A DNA stretch of 61,960 nt, taken from positions 1 through 61,960 of the forward strand of contig PQAF01000049.1 of the NCBI GenBank assembly GCA_003105015.1, given 5' to 3'. Made by a program: the position numbers and the translations under genes. The DNA is from Rhodocyclales bacterium (GTDB lineage: Bacteria > Pseudomonadota > Gammaproteobacteria > Burkholderiales > Rhodocyclaceae). Under the pieces are notes generated by a model. The model did not search any database. It was given only the letters and a program-made list of their open reading frames with translations, and was not told the DNA's origin. Below, in pieces: positions 1-8,443 of this stretch; positions within the stretch are counted from its first letter, which is position 1, and the number at the start of each line of letters is the position of its first letter.

Positions 1-261
1 GGCCTGTGCGGCGCCTGGGGCGGCATCGCCGCCGGCATCTTCGGCGCGAAATCGCTCGGCGGCATGGGCGGCGTCGCCTTCCTGCCGCAGCTCATCGGCA
101 CCCTGATGGGCATCGGCGTGGCCGTGGTCGGCAGCTTCATCGTCTACGGCACGCTGAAGAAGCTGTTCGGCCTGCGCCTCGACGCCGAGGAGGAATTCAA
201 CGGCGCCGATCTTTCCATCCACAAGATCACGGCGACGGCGGAGCGGGAGACGCTGTGGTGA
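1..261 (+). CDS. amtB: Ammonium transporter (Amt/MEP family), C-terminal part
   Basis: Only the last 86 codons are in the window; the gene begins upstream. The visible part reads GLCGAWGGIAAGIFG, then a hydrophobic segment (PQLIGTLMGIGVAVVGSFIV) and a cytoplasmic tail ending FNGADLSIHKITATAERETLW. This glycine-rich last transmembrane helix followed by a 'Gadls.H' tail is characteristic of Amt/MEP ammonium channels, whose cytoplasmic C-terminus binds the PII protein GlnK. It moves ammonium across the inner membrane. The gene ends at a TGA at 259-261. A GC-rich hairpin follows at 278-300, shared with the convergent dsbC. The family call is firm; whether it is a plain AmtB or a sensor variant cannot be told from this end alone. 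Confidence 0.85.
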   Translation, partial: GLCGAWGGIAAGIFGAKSLGGMGGVAFLPQLIGTLMGIGVAVVGSFIVYGTLKKLFGLRLDAEEEFNGADLSIHKITATAERETLW

Positions 262-277
262 GCCCGGCGTGAAAGTC

Positions 278-300
278 AGCCGCCGCGCGAAGCGGCGGCT
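278..300 (-). terminator. GC-rich hairpin after dsbC, shared with amtB
   Basis: AGCCGCCGC (278-286) and GCGGCGGCT (292-300) form a perfect 9-bp stem with a 5-nt loop. It overlaps the dsbC stop codon and, read on the minus strand, is followed by GACTTTCACG, a weak U-run. It lies between the convergent amtB and dsbC ends and may terminate both. Confidence 0.45.
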
Positions 301-1003
301 ACTTGATCTGTGCCAGCTTCTGTTCGAGTTGCGCCACGGGAACGGCGCCGGGAATGCGCTCGCCGTCGGAGAGGAAGATCGTCGGCGTGCCGCGGATGTT
401 GTACTTCTGGGCGAGCGCCACGACCTTTTCGATGGGGGCATCGCAGGTGCCGGCGGCCGGCACGGTGCCATTCACCATGAGGTCGTTCCAGGCCTTGGCG
501 CGGTCGGCGGCGCACCATACCGCACGCGACTTCTCGGCGGAATCGCGCGACAGGATCGGCAGCAGGAAAGTGTAGATGGTCACGTTGTCCATGCCTGCCA
601 TTTCCTTCGTCAGCTTCTTGCAGTAGCCGCAGTTGGGGTCCTCGAAGGTGGCGAAGACGCGCCTGCCGTCGCCGCGGACGGTCTTCACGGCAAGCTCCAG
701 CGGCAGGTCGGCGAACTTGATGGCGGAGAGCTTGTTGATGCGGGCCTGCGTGAGGTTCTTGCGCGTCTTGGTGTCGATGATGTTGCCGTCGAAGAGCAGG
801 CTGACCTTCTCGTCGGTGTAGTAGAGCTCGTTGCCGATCTGGATCTCGTAGAGGCCGAGCACCCCGGCTTTCCTGACCGCGTCCACCTTGCCGCCCATCC
901 AGGCTTCGACGGATTTCTTCACCGACGCCTCATCGGCATGGGCGGCGCCGGCGGCGAGCAGCAGAAGGGCGAGGCAGATGCTTGAGAAAATGCGCTTGAA
1001 CAT
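299..1003 (-). CDS. dsbC: Thiol:disulfide interchange protein DsbC
   Basis: A periplasmic disulfide isomerase of 234 residues. It has a signal peptide (MFKRIF plus a leucine/alanine core, cleavage near AHA-DE at about residue 23), then the DsbC dimerisation region (about 24-85) and a thioredoxin fold. The active site CGYC lies at residues 125-128 within EDPNCGYCKKL, with a cis-proline loop near GTPTIF. The start at 1003 is chosen because the leader begins there and GGAGA lies just upstream; the same frame stays open much further upstream but overlaps the next gene in a different frame. The protein reshuffles wrong disulfides and would be kept reduced by DsbD, which is not in the window. It lies 23 nt downstream of the UbiH-like gene, so the two are probably co-transcribed. 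Confidence 0.92.
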   Translation of the reverse strand: MFKRIFSSICLALLLLAAGAAHADEASVKKSVEAWMGGKVDAVRKAGVLGLYEIQIGNELYYTDEKVSLLFDGNIIDTKTRKNLTQARINKLSAIKFADLPLELAVKTVRGDGRRVFATFEDPNCGYCKKLTKEMAGMDNVTIYTFLLPILSRDSAEKSRAVWCAADRAKAWNDLMVNGTVPAAGTCDAPIEKVVALAQKYNIRGTPTIFLSDGERIPGAVPVAQLEQKLAQIK

Positions 1004-1026
1004 GATGTCTCCGAAAGGGTGGGGGG

Positions 1027-2184
1027 TCAGCCGAGCGCATAGCGCACCAGCATGTTGCGTAGGACAGGCAGGCTGTCGGTGAGGTTCAATCCGAGATTGC
1101 GGAGGATGGAGAGAGCGGGGTGGCGCGGCCGGAACAGCCTTTGCAGTCCATGGGTGGTCCACTGCAGCAGGGCGACCTCTTCGGCCCGGGCGCGTGCGTA
1201 GCGCCGCAGCGCCCGCTCGTCGCCGCAGTCGTGGTATTCCGGCAGGTCCAGCAGCGCCTGCGCCAGTTCGCGGGCGTCGAGGAAGCCGAGGTTGATGCCG
1301 TGGCCGGAGAGCGGGTGGATGGCATGGGCGGCATCGCCGATGAGCGCCAGCCGCGGCGCGACGATGCGCGGCACGCGCATCAGGCGCAGCGGAAAGGCGG
1401 CTGGCGGCGTGACGAGCCTGAGCGCGCCGAGCCGGTTGCCGCCGGCTTCGGCGACACGGCGGCAAAAGTCCTGTTCGTCGAGATCGAGCAGTTGGCGGGC
1501 ATGGGCCTCCGGCGTCGACCAGACCATCGAAATGCGATCGCCCGGCAGCGGCAGCCAGGCCAGCACGCCGTCCGGGCGGAACCACTGGAAGGCGGCGTTG
1601 CGGTGCGGCTTGTCGCATTCGAAGTTGGCCACCACGCCCATCTCGTCGTAGGGCAGCGTGCCGGCCTGCAGGCCGGCCTGTGCGCGCACCCAGGAATCGG
1701 CACCGTCGGCGCCCACCACCAGCTTCGCCTCCAGCGTCTCGCCGGAAGTCAGTCCCGCCAGGACGGCGTCCTCGCGCACTTCGAGCCGTTGCGGCTGCGC
1801 AGGGCAGAACAGCGTGAGGTTGCCCTGGCGCTTGACGGTTTCCCACAGCTCGCGCTGCATCAGGCCGGATTCGACGATCCAGGCCAGTTCGCCGACGCCG
1901 GTGTCATAGGCGGAAAAGTCGAGGCGGCCGCCGGCATCGCCGCGGATGGCCATGTCGTAGACCGGCGTGAGGCGGCCGGCATCCAGATGCTGCCAGGCGC
2001 CGATCGTTTGCAGGAAGCCTTGGGCGGCGGGACTGACGGCGTAGACGCGGCTGTCCCAGCCCGCCGGCGCCATGGCGGGCGGGCGCCCCTCGATCAGGGC
2101 GATGCGGAAGCGGCTGCCCCGGAATGCGGCAGCGAGGCTGGCGCCGGCGAGGCCGGCGCCGACGATGATGATGTCGAAACGCAT
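1027..2184 (-). CDS. FAD-dependent ubiquinone-biosynthesis hydroxylase (UbiH/UbiF/VisC family)
   Basis: A 385-residue flavin monooxygenase of the aromatic hydroxylase fold. The N-terminal FAD-binding motif is IIIVGAGLAGAS (about 5-16), the NADPH/FAD 'DG' motif is VVGADGADSWVR (about 155-166), and the 'GD' motif is LIGDAAHAIHPLSGHGINLG (about 275-294). This motif set and the length fit the UbiH/UbiF/UbiI/VisC group, which hydroxylates the ring of the ubiquinone precursor at the inner membrane. The sequence alone does not say which ring position is attacked, so no symbol is given. The start is ATG at 2184; I see no strong ribosome-binding site before it. A copy of the recurring GGGACTGACTT motif lies in this gene (1744-1767, minus strand). 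Confidence 0.85.
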   Translation of the reverse strand: MRFDIIIVGAGLAGASLAAAFRGSRFRIALIEGRPPAMAPAGWDSRVYAVSPAAQGFLQTIGAWQHLDAGRLTPVYDMAIRGDAGGRLDFSAYDTGVGELAWIVESGLMQRELWETVKRQGNLTLFCPAQPQRLEVREDAVLAGLTSGETLEAKLVVGADGADSWVRAQAGLQAGTLPYDEMGVVANFECDKPHRNAAFQWFRPDGVLAWLPLPGDRISMVWSTPEAHARQLLDLDEQDFCRRVAEAGGNRLGALRLVTPPAAFPLRLMRVPRIVAPRLALIGDAAHAIHPLSGHGINLGFLDARELAQALLDLPEYHDCGDERALRRYARARAEEVALLQWTTHGLQRLFRPRHPALSILRNLGLNLTDSLPVLRNMLVRYALG

Positions 2185-2242
2185 GCTGTGAGTAATGTGC
2201 GGATGGCGTGATGAATTGCTATTTCGATTTACCTGAGCCCTC

Positions 2243-2271
2243 TTGCGGCACTATAGCCCAATCCCTATACT
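2243..2271 (+). promoter_or_regulatory. Putative sigma-70 promoter for the BcsS-like gene
   Basis: TTGCGG at 2243-2248 and TATACT at 2266-2271 are separated by exactly 17 nt. The -10 matches consensus at five of six positions and the -35 at three of six. It lies 36 nt before the proposed TTG start at 2308, in a locally AT-rich stretch. Confidence 0.4.
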
Positions 2272-2307
2272 CGGACGAGCTACTAATCGGGAAAGAAAAT
2301 CGATATC

Positions 2308-3027
2308 TTGAGCAAGATACCTGCATACCCAATTCGATGGCTTATTGCGGTGATAATTATGCTGGGCTCAGGTCAAGTCGCCGCCCGGGATGTGTTGCTC
2401 TTGGCGGGGTATTCCGGTAGCACCTTGGGAAACTACGGTTACCTGGGTACGATAATGCCAATTTCTTCCCCGTATCTATACAAGGATGGATGGCTCCTGC
2501 GTCTTTGGTTTGCGCAGGCAAATTTTACCTATTTGAGCGTACTGGGCCAGGATATCCGGGGGAAGGCATCTGAAATTGAAGCGTCAGTTGGGTATCGGAC
2601 CTATCTCGGTGACAAGAATAATCGCCTCTCGATTTACATCGGTGGGGTGCATAGAAATGCTCGCCTGTCGCCCGATGACCCTTACAGCCATATGGAGGAG
2701 AGGCGTAATGGGGCGAGAATCCAGGGCGATCTCTTCCTGCGGCCAACGACCAATCTTGATTTCTCGGTGATGGGTAGCCATACAACCCATATCGGGGACA
2801 AGTGGTTGAGGATTAGGCCGGGCTATGTGTTTGAGGAACGTGTCATTTTTGGCCCAGAGGTGGTGTTCATTCGTGGGGATGCCTACAACAGGAGGCGGGT
2901 GGGGATTGTCCTGGAAAGCGTTCCTCTTGGCCGAAATGCAGAATTGACGTTTTCTGCGGGTAGAGAGCGTGATCGCGTTCAAAGTACGTCAGGCTACGCC
3001 ACCCTATCTTTGGTCAGTTGGTTCTAG
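2308..3027 (+). CDS. Exported outer-membrane beta-barrel-like protein, BcsS-like
   Basis: A 239-residue exported protein. Residues 1-26 are a signal peptide (MSKIPAYPIRWLIAVIIMLG, cleavage near VAA-RD). The rest is rich in alternating hydrophobic and aromatic residues, with short strands and glycines (YSGSTLGNYGYLG, VGYRTYLGDKNNRLSIYIGG, GPEVVFIRGDAY) and ends in a typical barrel terminus, LSLVSWF. It resembles the BcsS group of putative outer-membrane proteins found beside cellulose-synthesis genes, but no cellulose genes are nearby, so the role is unknown. The best start is TTG at 2308, preceded at some distance by GAAAGA; an ATG at 2359 would lose most of the signal peptide. Base composition is clearly more AT-rich than the neighbours, suggesting transfer. 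Confidence 0.6.
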   Translation: MSKIPAYPIRWLIAVIIMLGSGQVAARDVLLLAGYSGSTLGNYGYLGTIMPISSPYLYKDGWLLRLWFAQANFTYLSVLGQDIRGKASEIEASVGYRTYLGDKNNRLSIYIGGVHRNARLSPDDPYSHMEERRNGARIQGDLFLRPTTNLDFSVMGSHTTHIGDKWLRIRPGYVFEERVIFGPEVVFIRGDAYNRRRVGIVLESVPLGRNAELTFSAGRERDRVQSTSGYATLSLVSWF

Positions 3028-3114
3028 CTTCCGCTTGGGAGGCGGAACATGCCGAGCCCGCTTGCCTTGACAAGGCTTTGCTCTCCAAACGATAATTCGG
3101 CCCCTTTCCCCCGT

Positions 3115-3191
<77 letters not shown>

Positions 3192-3207
3192 TCTTTCCTT
3201 CCATTTC

Positions 3208-3828
3208 TCAATTATTGTTTTTTAGGTAATTACCTGCCTCTATGTGGCCGGGAACGCGTTCCATGACTTGAGCGTAGAGTTCCTTGGCCTTGCGCGTGCG
3301 CTTCAGCGCGGCCTCGGCTCGCGCCCAGTACACCAGCACCGTGGCATCGGTGGGGTATCGGGCGGAGACCTCGGCGGCATGCCTGGCCAGGTCCTCCCAG
3401 CGCGACAGTGCTTCCTCGCTGATCATGATGCGCACATGGGCCGTGTAGTTCCAGGGGCTGTCGGCAAGCACTTTCCTTCCGCTCTGGATGGCATCGTTCC
3501 AGCGGTAGAGCGCCATTTGCGGCAGCATGATGCCCAGCCTGGCTTCGAGCGAGCGCGGGTTGATCTCCGCCGCGCGCTGATAGCGTTTCTCCGCATCCGA
3601 ATACTTGCCCTGCAGGTGCAGCAGCCAGGCGCTGCGCATGACGGCGAATTCGTTGACGGGCTGACGGTTGGCAAACGGCTCGATCAGGGCAAGCGCGTCG
3701 GCGTGCTTGCCGAGGTATTCGAGCCGGTATGATTCCGACCAGGGATCCGATTGCGCGCCGACCATGGATGTCGCTAGCAATGCGGCAATCGCAAGGGCGG
3801 TTCGGGCGGCAAGGCGCGGTGTCCACAT
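3208..3828 (-). CDS. Periplasmic tetratricopeptide-repeat protein (last gene of the PqqD/ATP-grasp operon)
   Basis: A 206-residue exported protein. The N-terminus MWTPRLAARTALAIAALLA is a signal peptide, probably cut after GAQ at about residue 26. Then follow TPR-type helix pairs (YLGKHADALALIEPF, LLHLQGKYSDAEKRYQRAAE, ALSRWEDLARHAAEVSARYP, ALKRTRKAKELYAQVMERV) filling most of the protein. The start at 3828 is chosen because AAAGGAG sits 8 nt upstream; an ATG nine codons earlier lacks a site. TPR proteins are scaffolds, so this one probably holds a periplasmic partner, plausibly the M23 domain of the gene upstream. It is 36 nt downstream of that gene and convergent with the tRNA at 3115-3191. 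Confidence 0.75.
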   Translation of the reverse strand: MWTPRLAARTALAIAALLATSMVGAQSDPWSESYRLEYLGKHADALALIEPFANRQPVNEFAVMRSAWLLHLQGKYSDAEKRYQRAAEINPRSLEARLGIMLPQMALYRWNDAIQSGRKVLADSPWNYTAHVRIMISEEALSRWEDLARHAAEVSARYPTDATVLVYWARAEAALKRTRKAKELYAQVMERVPGHIEAGNYLKNNN

Positions 3829-3864
3829 GATGCATCTCCTTTGCTTGGATGGCACTGTTTCTTC

Positions 3865-5985
3865 CTATTCCGTGATTTGAAGTTCAGCTTCCCAGTGAGT
3901 GTCCGAGGATTCCAGTTGCAGGCGCCGGACGCCTAGGCCCGGCGCGATCCAGGCCCGTGTCCTGCATTGCCAAGCGAAGCCAAAGGCCAGCCGCAAGGCG
4001 TGCGTGCCTTCCTGCAGCCAAGCGCCGTTCGGCTCGTCCCACTTGCGACGATACTCGCTCCTGCAACTGGCGCCGAGCGGTTGCAGCAGGGCGCAAAGCA
4101 GCTTTTGCCCGATCGGCAGCGGCAGCAGGCGTGCCGGCGGGCGGTCGCTCCAGTGGTCGGCTACGGCCGAGTAAGGTGTGAGGCCGATCGCCAGCAGCCA
4201 GAGGTCGAGTAAGGGATCGCGCCGCGCATTCCGATCATAGAAGCCGAGCACGGCGGCGGTTTCCTCGTAGGCCGCCGAAGCGCCGCTCGAGCTTTCCAGG
4301 CGCGTCTGGCCGAGCAGCGTGAGCTTCGCCCGCAGCGTGACGCGCCGGCTGTCGCCCCCGGCCTTGCGCAATTCGTAGGCAAGCGTGCGTTCCCTGGACG
4401 GCCGCACGGCGGCCGCCAGGCGCTCCTCGCACAGGGCGGCGCTGAGCACCTCGCCCGGACCGGGCCGGAAGAAGAGGCGGAATTCGCGGGATTGGTTGTT
4501 CGTCCGCACCAGCACGTTTGACAGGTGAAACGTCCGCGTCGGGCTGCCAAGCTGGTCGTCCTGCTGGGCCTGCAGGTGCAGATGCGGAACCGGGGATCGG
4601 CCCGAACTGCCGCAGGCGGCCACCACCTGGCCGGCCGACACCCATTCCCCCAGACGGACCTTGAGGCTGCCACGCTTGAGATGGGCGAGCAGCACATGCA
4701 CTCCGCCCGAGCGCAGCAGGACGAAGTTGCCCCAGTTGTTGGCGGTATCGACTTCTCCCGGCTGCGCATCGGCGAGGTCGTCGCACAGCCGCACGACCTG
4801 CGCTGCGAGGGGAGCGAGGACCGGCGCGCCAAAGCAGAAATAATCCTCTTGCGCCGCCCCGTTGCCGTGATGGTTGCGCTCGCCTTCGGCGATGTCGAAA
4901 TCGAGGGCGTGCTGCCAGGGCGGCTTGTGGGTATGCGGCCCGTCGAAGCCCTGCGTGATGCGCCATTCGCCGTGGAAGGGGGGCTGCAGGGGCACGCTGT
5001 CCGCGGCGCCGCCCCGCGCTTCGGCCATGCGTGCGCGTTCGAGGTTGATTTCCGGCGACACGGGGTTTTCCAGCACGAGCGTTGGTTGGCGCGTCGCCAG
5101 CCGCGCCCCCAGGCTGCCGAGCATCAGGTAGGCAGCCATCAGGAAGGGCATCGTCAACAGGGGCAGGTGCAAGGGGTGCAGCAGCACTTCTGTGGCGAGG
5201 GCCATCCAGCCGGCCAATACGCTGCCGGCCAGTGCGACCAGGAAACTGGCACGGCTGGGTACCGCAAAGAATCCTCCCAGGGCCATTGCCGTCAGGGAGA
5301 AATTGAAGGCGATGGGCGTGGCTTCTTTCCCGCCGAGCAGGTACAGGGCCAGCGTGCCGACGGAATACCCTGCGACCGCCAGAAAGGCAAGGTAACGCGA
5401 GGCGGCCAGAATCCCGACAAAGACGAGCGCCCCGGCCAGGGGATAGGGGATCAGCAGGAGCCAGCCGAGGGCAACGAAGAATTGGTCCAGCCATGGCCAA
5501 GTCGTGAAGAAGGCGTCATTGGCCAGGGCCCCGACCGGCAGGGCGGAGGGGGCATTTACTTGCCAAGCCAGGAAGACGGTCCAGCAGGAAAGAACGAAGG
5601 GCAGGCTGAGCAGCGGCAGGCGTGCGGTTTTCCAGAACAGGCCGGTCAGCCAATGCGCCAGCAACGTGGACAGCAGGGCGGCGAGAAGGATCCAAAGGAA
5701 ATAAGCGCCGTCGATGGAGTGGTGGGCGCCGATGACCAGCCCGCACAGCAGGCCGTTGACCAGATGCAGCCTGCCTCTCGACTGCAGCCGAAGCAGCCGC
5801 GCCCACAGCATTGCGGCCAGCAGCCCCGTCAGGCCGCCCAGCGCGGCCCGTGGCGTCCACAAGGTGAGAATGGCGAACCAGATGCCGATCCGCGGCGAAT
5901 GGCTGAAGAAGACGGCAGCATAGGCCTTGGCCATGGAGCGGGCCAGACGCACGAGGGGAAGCGCTGCGGGCGACGTCGTCATCAT
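3865..5985 (-). CDS. Urea-transporter-like membrane domain fused to an M23 metallopeptidase domain
   Basis: A 706-residue two-part protein. Residues 1 to about 310 are hydrophobic, with about ten membrane segments and features of the urea transporter (UT, SLC14-like) family: LVNGLLCGLVIGAHH and NFSLTAMALGGFFAVPS fit its two repeats. Residues of about 345-490 form an M23-type lytic domain with a metal-ligand region WQHALDFD (His about 359), the core NWGNFVLLRSGGVHVLLAHL and the second ligand motif PHLHLQ. The C-terminal 200 residues (beta-rich) are unassigned. Such UT-M23 fusions exist in proteobacterial genomes, but their substrate is not established. The start at 5985 follows the decarboxylase stop by 2 nt, so translation is coupled. 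The peptidase part presumably faces the periplasm. Confidence 0.75.
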   Translation of the reverse strand: MMTTSPAALPLVRLARSMAKAYAAVFFSHSPRIGIWFAILTLWTPRAALGGLTGLLAAMLWARLLRLQSRGRLHLVNGLLCGLVIGAHHSIDGAYFLWILLAALLSTLLAHWLTGLFWKTARLPLLSLPFVLSCWTVFLAWQVNAPSALPVGALANDAFFTTWPWLDQFFVALGWLLLIPYPLAGALVFVGILAASRYLAFLAVAGYSVGTLALYLLGGKEATPIAFNFSLTAMALGGFFAVPSRASFLVALAGSVLAGWMALATEVLLHPLHLPLLTMPFLMAAYLMLGSLGARLATRQPTLVLENPVSPEINLERARMAEARGGAADSVPLQPPFHGEWRITQGFDGPHTHKPPWQHALDFDIAEGERNHHGNGAAQEDYFCFGAPVLAPLAAQVVRLCDDLADAQPGEVDTANNWGNFVLLRSGGVHVLLAHLKRGSLKVRLGEWVSAGQVVAACGSSGRSPVPHLHLQAQQDDQLGSPTRTFHLSNVLVRTNNQSREFRLFFRPGPGEVLSAALCEERLAAAVRPSRERTLAYELRKAGGDSRRVTLRAKLTLLGQTRLESSSGASAAYEETAAVLGFYDRNARRDPLLDLWLLAIGLTPYSAVADHWSDRPPARLLPLPIGQKLLCALLQPLGASCRSEYRRKWDEPNGAWLQEGTHALRLAFGFAWQCRTRAWIAPGLGVRRLQLESSDTHWEAELQITE

Positions 5986-5987
5986 CC

Positions 5988-7370
5988 CTACATTGCGTCG
6001 GAAAAGGGCGGGCGCAATGCGTTGGGCATGCGCTCGAGCTCGGTCAGGGTCTGCAGCGATTCGGCCTGCCGGATCGGCTCGACGGAGCCGTCCCCCATGA
6101 CCATGACGACGGCCGGCCGACTCTGGATGAATTGCATCCATTGCGTGTTGTTGTAGGCGCCGACGGGGGAAACCACCAGGGCGTCGCCGACATTGAGCGG
6201 CGGCAGCATGACGGACGCGCGCACCGTGTCGATGTTCATGCACAGCGGGCCGAACAGCACGGTTTCCTCGGCCAGCCCCTCGAGGGGCTGCAGGGGCCGC
6301 ACGTCGTGGTTGTACCAGTAGGCGGTGAACAGGAGGTTGACGCCGGCATCGAGGATGGCGGCGCGCCGTCCGTCCGGCAGGCGCTTGCCGCCGACGACGC
6401 GAGTGACCAGCACTTCGGCGTCGTCGACGACTGCCCGCCCGGTTTCCAGGACCAGGACCGGCAGCGGCTTGCCGAGCGCAGCGCGTCCGCGAGTGGCCTC
6501 GCTTAACGCATCGACGATGGCCTCGGCGTATTGTTCGAAGCCCGGCACCACCTGGTCGGGCGGGAGGTAGAGGCCCTGCAAGGCATTGCGTGAGGCGAAA
6601 CCGCCGCCGATATCGAGGTACTCGATCCGGCAACCTGTTTCGCACTCGGCGGCCTCCATGAACTCGGCCATGATGCGGGCCTGCTGGGCGTAGGCGCGCA
6701 CGTCCAGCACGAACGTGCCGATGTGGCTGTGAAGTCCGGTCAGTTGCAGCCACTGGCTGGTGCCGATGCGACGGGCGGCATCCATCGCCGCGCCGGCCTC
6801 GATGTTGAAGCCGAAGCGGCTCCACGGCTCGGTGTAGCCGGTATCGAAGTTCAGCCGCAGCCCGACCGGCACCTGCCTGCCGAGGCGTTGCGCAATCTGC
6901 TCCACGGCGAACAGCTCATCGAGGTGGTCGAGATGGATCGCAGCACCCTCGAGCACCGCCTGCTCGAGGGCGGCGGCCGGTTTCCAGGGCCCGTTGAAGA
7001 TGATGCGGGAGCCCGGCACGCCGAGCGTACGCGCCTTGCGGTATTCGAGCTCGGAGACCACCTCGGCCCAGGCTCCTTCCTGGTGCAATACGCTGCAGAC
7101 CGCGCCGAGGTAATTGGTCTTGTACGACCAGCCGTGGCGCACCTTCGGCCAGCGCGTGGAGAAGGCGCGCCGCAGGTGGCGGGCATTGTCGCGCAGCCGC
7201 CCTTCGGAAACGATGAAAAGCGGGGAGCCGTATTGCTCGAGAAGCGGGGCGATGGCAACGCCGTCCAGTTCGGACTGATGCAGTTGCGGGCGCAGCGCGC
7301 CGAACTTGTTCATCCCGCCGGGGCGATGGGGGGTGAGCACGGGCTTGACCCAGGGGCTGCGTTGGCTCAT
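5988..7370 (-). CDS. Fold-type III PLP-dependent decarboxylase (diaminopimelate/ornithine decarboxylase-like)
   Basis: A 460-residue enzyme with an alanine-racemase-type TIM barrel followed by a beta domain. The PLP lysine is in WSYKTNYLGAV (about residue 79), which corresponds to the YAxKAN motif of the family. Phosphate-binding glycines are in EYLDIGGGFAS, and the substrate side has LVLETGRAVVDDAEV. The dimer-interface cysteine motif is present as FGPLCMNIDTV, and the C-terminal tyrosine as VGAYNNTQ. These features point to a decarboxylase of a basic or diamino acid rather than a racemase. In this operon it is not flanked by lysine-biosynthesis genes, so a specialised substrate is likely. 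Its start overlaps the stop of the ATP-grasp gene by 4 nt (ATGA). Confidence 0.8.
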   Translation of the reverse strand: MSQRSPWVKPVLTPHRPGGMNKFGALRPQLHQSELDGVAIAPLLEQYGSPLFIVSEGRLRDNARHLRRAFSTRWPKVRHGWSYKTNYLGAVCSVLHQEGAWAEVVSELEYRKARTLGVPGSRIIFNGPWKPAAALEQAVLEGAAIHLDHLDELFAVEQIAQRLGRQVPVGLRLNFDTGYTEPWSRFGFNIEAGAAMDAARRIGTSQWLQLTGLHSHIGTFVLDVRAYAQQARIMAEFMEAAECETGCRIEYLDIGGGFASRNALQGLYLPPDQVVPGFEQYAEAIVDALSEATRGRAALGKPLPVLVLETGRAVVDDAEVLVTRVVGGKRLPDGRRAAILDAGVNLLFTAYWYNHDVRPLQPLEGLAEETVLFGPLCMNIDTVRASVMLPPLNVGDALVVSPVGAYNNTQWMQFIQSRPAVVMVMGDGSVEPIRQAESLQTLTELERMPNALRPPFSDAM

Positions 7371-8443
7371 GTCGTTTCGTCTTCCATTGGCGAGCGTCCT
7401 GCCATCATGAGGGACTCGAAGGATGACAGCGGCACGATGGTTTCCTGCGCATAGCGTATGAACAGAATGCCGGGCTGCGGCGGCGCCAGCGGCGGCGGCT
7501 TCTCGCCGGACGCCAGGGACAGCAACAGGGCGGGCAGATTGCGCCCGACCCCCTGAGAGAGGTAGATCCAGGCGGGGAAACGCGGATTGATCTCAATCAG
7601 CTGGTAGACGCCCTGGCTGTCGCGCATGACCTCGATCTCGACAGGGCCCTTCCACTTCAAAGCAGCGATCAGGCGGCGCGCGGCGTCGGCAAGGCCTTCG
7701 TCCTGGATGGAGATGCCCGCCCAGGCTTTGCCCCGAATGGTGGTGGCGCGTTTTTTCATCATTACCTCGCCGAGCAGCGCGCCGGTGCCGTCGCCGATGC
7801 CGGTGAGATTGCATTCCTCGCCTGTGATGCGCCGCTGCACCAGCACCGGCATCCCCCATTCGGCGGCAATGGCGCGGAATGCGCTCTCCGCGTCGGCCGG
7901 GCATGTTGCGATCCGCGCATCGTAAAACCCGCCTTTGACCACCAGAGGGAATGGCCAGCCTTTCCTGTCGCAATCGCGAAAGAAGTCGATGTTCGAGATG
8001 GAAAGGGTTTCCGGGGTCGCGACCCCGGCCTCGTCGGCCAATTCGGGCAGGCGGTCCTTGGCACGCCTGGCCAATTGCTCGGCGCTGGGAAGATAGCTGC
8101 GGATGCCGAGTGCGGCGAGCTGGGGGGCCAAGGCGATCACCAGCGGCAGTTCGGCATCCAGGCAGGGCAGCAACACGTCGATGCGCTCGGTTTCGTGGAC
8201 TTCGGCGAGCCTCGCCAGCAGGGTGTCCGCGCCGCTGCCGGGATAGGAAATCAGGTGGGCGCTGTCGCAGTATTCCCGGCGATGCAATCCCGGATCGAGG
8301 GCGTCGTAGCCGAGGCCGACGATCCGGATGCGTTCTCCGTAAGCTTCGCGCAGGCAGCGCGCGACCGCCAGGCCCGCGCCCGGATTGTCCGGGACGGCGT
8401 TCATGCCGGTGACGGCGACGGTGAGGACTGATTCCCGCTTCAC
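7367..8443 (-). CDS. ATP-grasp family ligase (carbamoyl-phosphate-synthase-like)
   Basis: A 358-residue ATP-grasp protein. Residues 1-110 form a Rossmann-like pre-ATP-grasp domain (LTVAVTGMNAVPDNPGAGLA, then VLLPCLDAELPLV). Residues 110-330 form the ATP-grasp fold, with FPLVVKGGFYDA as the ATP-binding lysine strand, MPVLVQRRITGEECNLTGI, and the metal-binding motif YQLIEINPRFPAWI. Members activate a carboxylate as an acyl phosphate and couple it to an amine or thiol. The GTG start at 8443 is chosen because it overlaps the stop of the PqqD-like gene (GTGA) and matches the domain boundary; upstream in-frame sequence lies inside that gene. The likely role is ligating an amino acid whose product meets the downstream decarboxylase, but this is inference. 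Confidence 0.8.
   Translation of the reverse strand: MKRESVLTVAVTGMNAVPDNPGAGLAVARCLREAYGERIRIVGLGYDALDPGLHRREYCDSAHLISYPGSGADTLLARLAEVHETERIDVLLPCLDAELPLVIALAPQLAALGIRSYLPSAEQLARRAKDRLPELADEAGVATPETLSISNIDFFRDCDRKGWPFPLVVKGGFYDARIATCPADAESAFRAIAAEWGMPVLVQRRITGEECNLTGIGDGTGALLGEVMMKKRATTIRGKAWAGISIQDEGLADAARRLIAALKWKGPVEIEVMRDSQGVYQLIEINPRFPAWIYLSQGVGRNLPALLLSLASGEKPPPLAPPQPGILFIRYAQETIVPLSSFESLMMAGRSPMEDETT

Noticed and set aside
299..1846. A 515-residue open frame on the minus strand covering dsbC and most of the UbiH-like gene
   Set aside because: Only its last 234 codons are DsbC. The rest is an alternative frame of the UbiH-like gene, with Arg/Ala/Pro-rich nonsense, an effect of high GC content.
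2024..2038. A further copy of the GGGACTGACTTT motif (GGCGGGACTGACGGC)
   Set aside because: It matches only GGGACTGAC; the TTT part is missing and the spacing to the nearest GCCG-type word does not fit.
4525..6156. A 543-residue open frame on the plus strand
   Set aside because: It is antisense to the UT-M23 fusion and the decarboxylase, has a Gln/Gly/Arg-rich composition and resembles no family.
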